A stretch of DNA of 64,000 nucleotides. Origin: Cohnella xylanilytica. Its GTDB lineage: Bacteria > Bacillota > Bacilli > Paenibacillales > Paenibacillaceae. Both the position numbers and the translations under genes were made by a program. Each line of letters begins with the position of its first letter. The first letter of the stretch is position 1. The stretch spans positions 1 to 64,000 of the forward strand of contig NZ_JACJVR010000057.1 of assembly GCF_014212175.1 (NCBI RefSeq), in the 5' to 3' direction. Shown piece by piece: positions 60,935 through 64,000 of this stretch. Under the pieces are notes generated by a model. It had not been told where the DNA came from and made no database searches. It saw nothing but the letters and a program-made list of their open reading frames with translations.

Positions 60935-62752
60935 ATGAGAAGGCAAGCGTGGCGATGGGCGGACCGGCTGTGGGTGGCGTTCGCGAACCTGAGCATGCAG
61001 CAGAAGCTGCTGATCGTCTTCCTGGCGCTCGTCTGTCTGCCGCTCGTCATGATCGGCTACGCTTCTTCTTCCTATTACACCCGTTCGATTCAGGAGAACA
61101 CGACCGATTACGCGGCCGAGATTACGTCCAAGACGCTGCTTAAGCTCGACGACTATGTGACCGACCTGTACAACATGTCGGCGATGCCGCTGTACAATTC
61201 GGACTTCCTGGACTGGCTGGCCGATCCGAACACGACGTTCGCCAAAGAGCAGGGAATGGATCTCTATATTCGGAATCTGAACAAAATCAAGCCCGACCAG
61301 GTGTCGGTGTACGTCTTCGACAACTACGGGCACGTCAAATACAACATCCGGACCGGCGGCAAGCGGACCGATCTCGACGAAGTCGCGGGCGAATGGGCGA
61401 AGGCCGCGAAGAAGGCCGACGGCAAGCCGGCGCTCGTCAGCCTGCAGGAGAAGGCGGCCGGCGCGGGCAACTATTACGCGTTCTCCGTCGTCCGCGAACT
61501 GAAGCAGGTGAAGTTCGATCTCAGCCCGATCGGCTTTATCGTCTTCGATACCAACATCTCGGCCTTCGAGCGCCAATTCCAAGACCTCGACGCCGTGACC
61601 AAGGGCGAGACGATTCTGCTCGACGAGAACGACAAGGTCGTGTACGCGAGCGACCGCGCGATGCTGGGCCGCGACCTGTCGGGCGACGATTCGGTGCGGC
61701 GGGCTGCGTCGGCGAACGGCGCCGTGCCGGTCGTCATCGAAGGCAAGAAGGATATCGTGACCTTCGCGAGATCGGCTCTGACCGGGTGGAAGCTGCTCGT
61801 CTACATTCCGATGGAGGAAGCGACCCGGCAGGCGACGGTGACCCGCAACGTCACGCTTCTCATCTCGGGCGCCTTCGTCCTGTTCGCGCTGGTCATCGCC
61901 ATCGCCATCTCGTATGCGCTGACCCGCCCCTTGAGCAAGATCAAGAAGCTGATGCAGGAGGTGCAGACCGGCAACCTGGACGTCAGCTTCAACCAGAAGT
62001 ACCGGGACGAGGTCGGCATGCTGGGCCGGCACTTCAATATTATGGTGAATCGCGTCCGCGATCTTCTCGAGGAAGTGAAGCAGACGCAGTCGCGCAAGAA
62101 GGAAGCGGAATTCGCCGCGCTGCAGAGCCAGATCAACCCCCACTTCATCTATAACACGCTCGAGACGATCCGGATGAAGGCGGAGCTGAACGACGACGAG
62201 GAAGTGGCCGATATGACGTTCACGCTCGGGAAGCTGCTGCGATACGGCGTCAACCACGAGGAGCAGCGAGCGACGGTCGGCCAGGAGCTGGAGCATCTGC
62301 ACCATTACTTCTCGCTGCAGAACGTGCGCTTCTCGGGCAAGTTCAAGCTCGTCGTCGACATCCCCGAGAAGGACTACGGGCTAAGCTGCATCAAGCTGAT
62401 GTTCCAGCCGATCGTCGAGAACGCGATCCACCACGCGTTCAAGAACCGGCTCGGGGGCGGCACGATCGCGATCGGGGTTCGCCGCGAAGGCGAAGACGTC
62501 GTCTTCTCCGTCTCGGACGACGGATCGGGCATGGACGCGGCGAGGCTGAAGGCGCTGCGGGAGCGCATCGCCGCCCGCCGGCCGCCGCTCGAAGGCGGCA
62601 GAGGCATCGGGCTGCGCAACGTGAACGAGCGGATCAAGCTGCAATTCGGCGAGACGTACGGCTTGCACGTCGACAGCAAGGAAGGCGAAGGGACGACGGT
62701 TCTGGTACGGCTGCCGAACCGGACGGACGGGGAGGAGGCGCGGCGATGCTGA
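60935..62752 (+). CDS. YesM-type sensor histidine kinase
   Basis: A 605-residue membrane kinase. TM1 lies at ~24-46, an extracellular sensing domain at ~47-300, TM2 at ~305-330, and HAMP follows (YALTRPLSKIKKLMQEV). The His_kinase domain has H403 in QINPHFIYNTLE, and the ATP lid segments VENAIHHAF and GRGIGLRN are complete. The extracellular domain probably senses the sugar or the binding protein. It overlaps the regulator gene. Confidence 0.92.
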   Translation: MRRQAWRWADRLWVAFANLSMQQKLLIVFLALVCLPLVMIGYASSSYYTRSIQENTTDYAAEITSKTLLKLDDYVTDLYNMSAMPLYNSDFLDWLADPNTTFAKEQGMDLYIRNLNKIKPDQVSVYVFDNYGHVKYNIRTGGKRTDLDEVAGEWAKAAKKADGKPALVSLQEKAAGAGNYYAFSVVRELKQVKFDLSPIGFIVFDTNISAFERQFQDLDAVTKGETILLDENDKVVYASDRAMLGRDLSGDDSVRRAASANGAVPVVIEGKKDIVTFARSALTGWKLLVYIPMEEATRQATVTRNVTLLISGAFVLFALVIAIAISYALTRPLSKIKKLMQEVQTGNLDVSFNQKYRDEVGMLGRHFNIMVNRVRDLLEEVKQTQSRKKEAEFAALQSQINPHFIYNTLETIRMKAELNDDEEVADMTFTLGKLLRYGVNHEEQRATVGQELEHLHHYFSLQNVRFSGKFKLVVDIPEKDYGLSCIKLMFQPIVENAIHHAFKNRLGGGTIAIGVRREGEDVVFSVSDDGSGMDAARLKALRERIAARRPPLEGGRGIGLRNVNERIKLQFGETYGLHVDSKEGEGTTVLVRLPNRTDGEEARRC

Positions 62753-63537
62753 AGATCATGGTCATCGACGACGAGGAGCACATTCGTCTCGGGATCGCGA
62801 AGATTCTGTCCAAATATCCGGGAGGAGTCGAGATCGCCGGTCAGCACGCCAACGGGCTGGACGCGCTCCTTCAGCTGTCCGGGATGGGGCCGGACGACCT
62901 GGACGTCGTCGTCACCGACATCGAGATGCCGATGATGGACGGCCTCAAGTTCATCGAACAGGCGAAGGCGAAGCTGCCGGGTCTGACCATCATCCTGCTG
63001 AGCGGCTACAACGACTTCGAGTACGCGAGGCGCGCCATGCGGGCGGGGGCGGCCGATTACCTGCTCAAGCCGATGGACAAGGCAGAGGTATTCCGGCTGC
63101 TGGATCGGATCCGGGACGCGAAGGAAGCGGCGGCGGAGAGAGCGGGCGCGGGCGCACCCGGTTCGGCCGCAGCCGCCGGAGAAGCCCATGCGGCGCCTTC
63201 GGCGAGCCCGGCGGCTTCGACGGCCGACCGGATCTGCAGGCTGATCGACCGCGAATACAACCGCGACATCGACCTGAAGTATATCGCCGACGCGGTCGGC
63301 TTCAACGCGAGCTACATCAGCAAGCTGTTCAGCCGGGAGAAGGGCGAGACGATCACCGATTACTTGAACCGGGTCCGGATCGACAAGGCGAAGCAGTTCC
63401 TGAAGGACCATCCGGGCCTGAAGGTGTACGAGATCGCCCATATCGTCGGGTATGGGGACAAGATTTATTTTCAGAAGCTGTTCAAACGGATGGTCGGCGT
63501 GACGCCGCTCGAATACCGGGCGGGGGCGGCCGATTAG
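62746..63537 (+). CDS. YesN-type response regulator with AraC DNA-binding domain
   Basis: A 263-residue protein. The receiver domain carries the phosphoacceptor D58 in VVTDIEMPMMDG and the Lys in LLKPMD. A Gly/Ala linker (~130-160) leads to an AraC double helix-turn-helix (IDLKYIADAVGFNASYISKL, VYEIAHIVGYGDKIYFQKL). It overlaps the kinase gene by seven bases. It should activate the adjacent importer and GH35 genes. Confidence 0.92.
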   Translation: MLKIMVIDDEEHIRLGIAKILSKYPGGVEIAGQHANGLDALLQLSGMGPDDLDVVVTDIEMPMMDGLKFIEQAKAKLPGLTIILLSGYNDFEYARRAMRAGAADYLLKPMDKAEVFRLLDRIRDAKEAAAERAGAGAPGSAAAAGEAHAAPSASPAASTADRICRLIDREYNRDIDLKYIADAVGFNASYISKLFSREKGETITDYLNRVRIDKAKQFLKDHPGLKVYEIAHIVGYGDKIYFQKLFKRMVGVTPLEYRAGAAD

Positions 63538-63552
63538 CAGGGGGATTAGGCC

Positions 63553-64000
63553 ATGGCGGCATTCGAGATCGACGGCGGCGGCTTCGTCCTGGACGGCAAG
63601 CCGATCCGCCTGATCAGCGGGGCGATGCATTACTTCCGGATCGTCCCGGACTATTGGGAGGACCGGCTGCGCAAGCTGCGCGCCTGCGGCTTCAACGCGG
63701 TGGAGACGTACGTCGCCTGGAATCTTCACGAGCCCCGGGAGGGCGAGTTCGTATTCGAGGGAATGGCGGACGTGGAGCGCTTCATTCGGCTCGCGGGGGA
63801 GCTCGGGCTTCTCGTCATCCTGCGCCCGAGCCCGTATATATGCGCGGAATGGGAGTTCGGAGGGCTGCCGTCGTGGTTGCTCGCCGATCCGGCGATGCGC
63901 CTCCGGTGCAGCGATCCGCCGTTCCTGGAGAAGGTCAAGGCCTATTACGACGAGCTGCTGCCGCGGCTGAAGCCGCTGCTGTGCACGTCGGGCGGCCCGA
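63553..64000 (+). CDS. GH35 beta-galactosidase, N-terminal part
   Basis: 149 codons are visible before the window ends. ATG 63553 follows AGGGGGATTAGG. The N-terminus shows GH35 marks: LDGKPIRLISGAMHYFRIVP, NAVETYVAWNLHEP, ILRPSPYICAEWEFGGLPSW. The catalytic residues lie beyond the edge. No signal peptide, so it is intracellular and would hydrolyse imported galactosides. Confidence 0.9.
   Translation, partial: MAAFEIDGGGFVLDGKPIRLISGAMHYFRIVPDYWEDRLRKLRACGFNAVETYVAWNLHEPREGEFVFEGMADVERFIRLAGELGLLVILRPSPYICAEWEFGGLPSWLLADPAMRLRCSDPPFLEKVKAYYDELLPRLKPLLCTSGGP

Overview
The window is GC-rich DNA of a spore-forming Firmicute of the family Paenibacillaceae; a Cohnella or Paenibacillus species is the best guess. 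This rests on strong AGGAGG-type ribosome binding sites, frequent TTG and GTG starts, YjcZ-type and GerP-type spore proteins, S-layer-anchored and multi-module glycosidases, many LacI and AraC regulators, and carbohydrate ABC importers without their own ATPase. No rRNA or CRISPR array is visible. Two identical tRNA-Leu(CAG) genes and one complete insertion sequence are present.

Layout. 1-8.0 kb is housekeeping and miscellaneous: the end of an SMC-like ATPase, a YkvI-type membrane protein, an ArsB-like transporter, a lipoprotein, xanthine phosphoribosyltransferase, two small unknown proteins, tRNA-Leu, a MerR/epimerase divergent pair and a methyltransferase. 8.1-16.0 kb is the most unusual part. 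Spore-type small proteins (two YjcZ peptides, two Sm-like proteins, a zinc-ribbon protein, four GerPA/GerPF-like modules, a GerPC-like protein and two Hsp20 proteins) sit next to a translationally coupled pair of thiazole/oxazole-forming (TOMM) maturation genes. One of these is an E1-YcaO fusion with intact zinc and ATP-site motifs and a C-terminal PxPxP. No precursor peptide is recognisable.

16.1-33.1 kb handles beta-glucans. A LacI regulator and its probable double operator precede a 1608-residue SLH-GH16-CBM laminarinase. A second LacI regulator with its operators precedes an ABC importer operon that continues into GH1 beta-glucosidase and GH9 genes. The GH9 gene has lost its last 63 codons to an IS1202-like element flanked by a 17-bp target duplication. 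The sense of the system is polymer cut at the cell surface, oligomers imported, and hydrolysis inside the cell.

33.2-42.2 kb is mixed accessory DNA: an AT-richer methyltransferase, a DUF3231-like protein, an AraC regulator, an Old Yellow Enzyme relative, a Nudix hydrolase, a PD-(D/E)XK protein, an epoxide hydrolase, a GH-A hydrolase gene broken by three single-base frameshifts, and a MarR regulator. 42.6-52.3 kb handles starch: a secreted GH13 amylase and a secreted GH119-type amylase share an almost identical 1.2-kb tail (CBM25, Fn3, CBM25, CBM20 and terminator). They are probably controlled by the LacI protein at 51.2-52.3 kb, because the same palindrome lies at both promoters.

52.5-57.7 kb holds the second tRNA-Leu, a decayed merR/SDR pair, an acetyltransferase, an Rrf2 regulator with a methyltransferase, a secreted DJ-1-like protein and a gene-poor decayed stretch. 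57.7-64.0 kb is a third sugar system: an ABC importer, a YesM/YesN-type two-component pair and the start of a GH35 beta-galactosidase cut by the window edge. Both ABC systems must borrow an MsmX-like ATPase encoded elsewhere.
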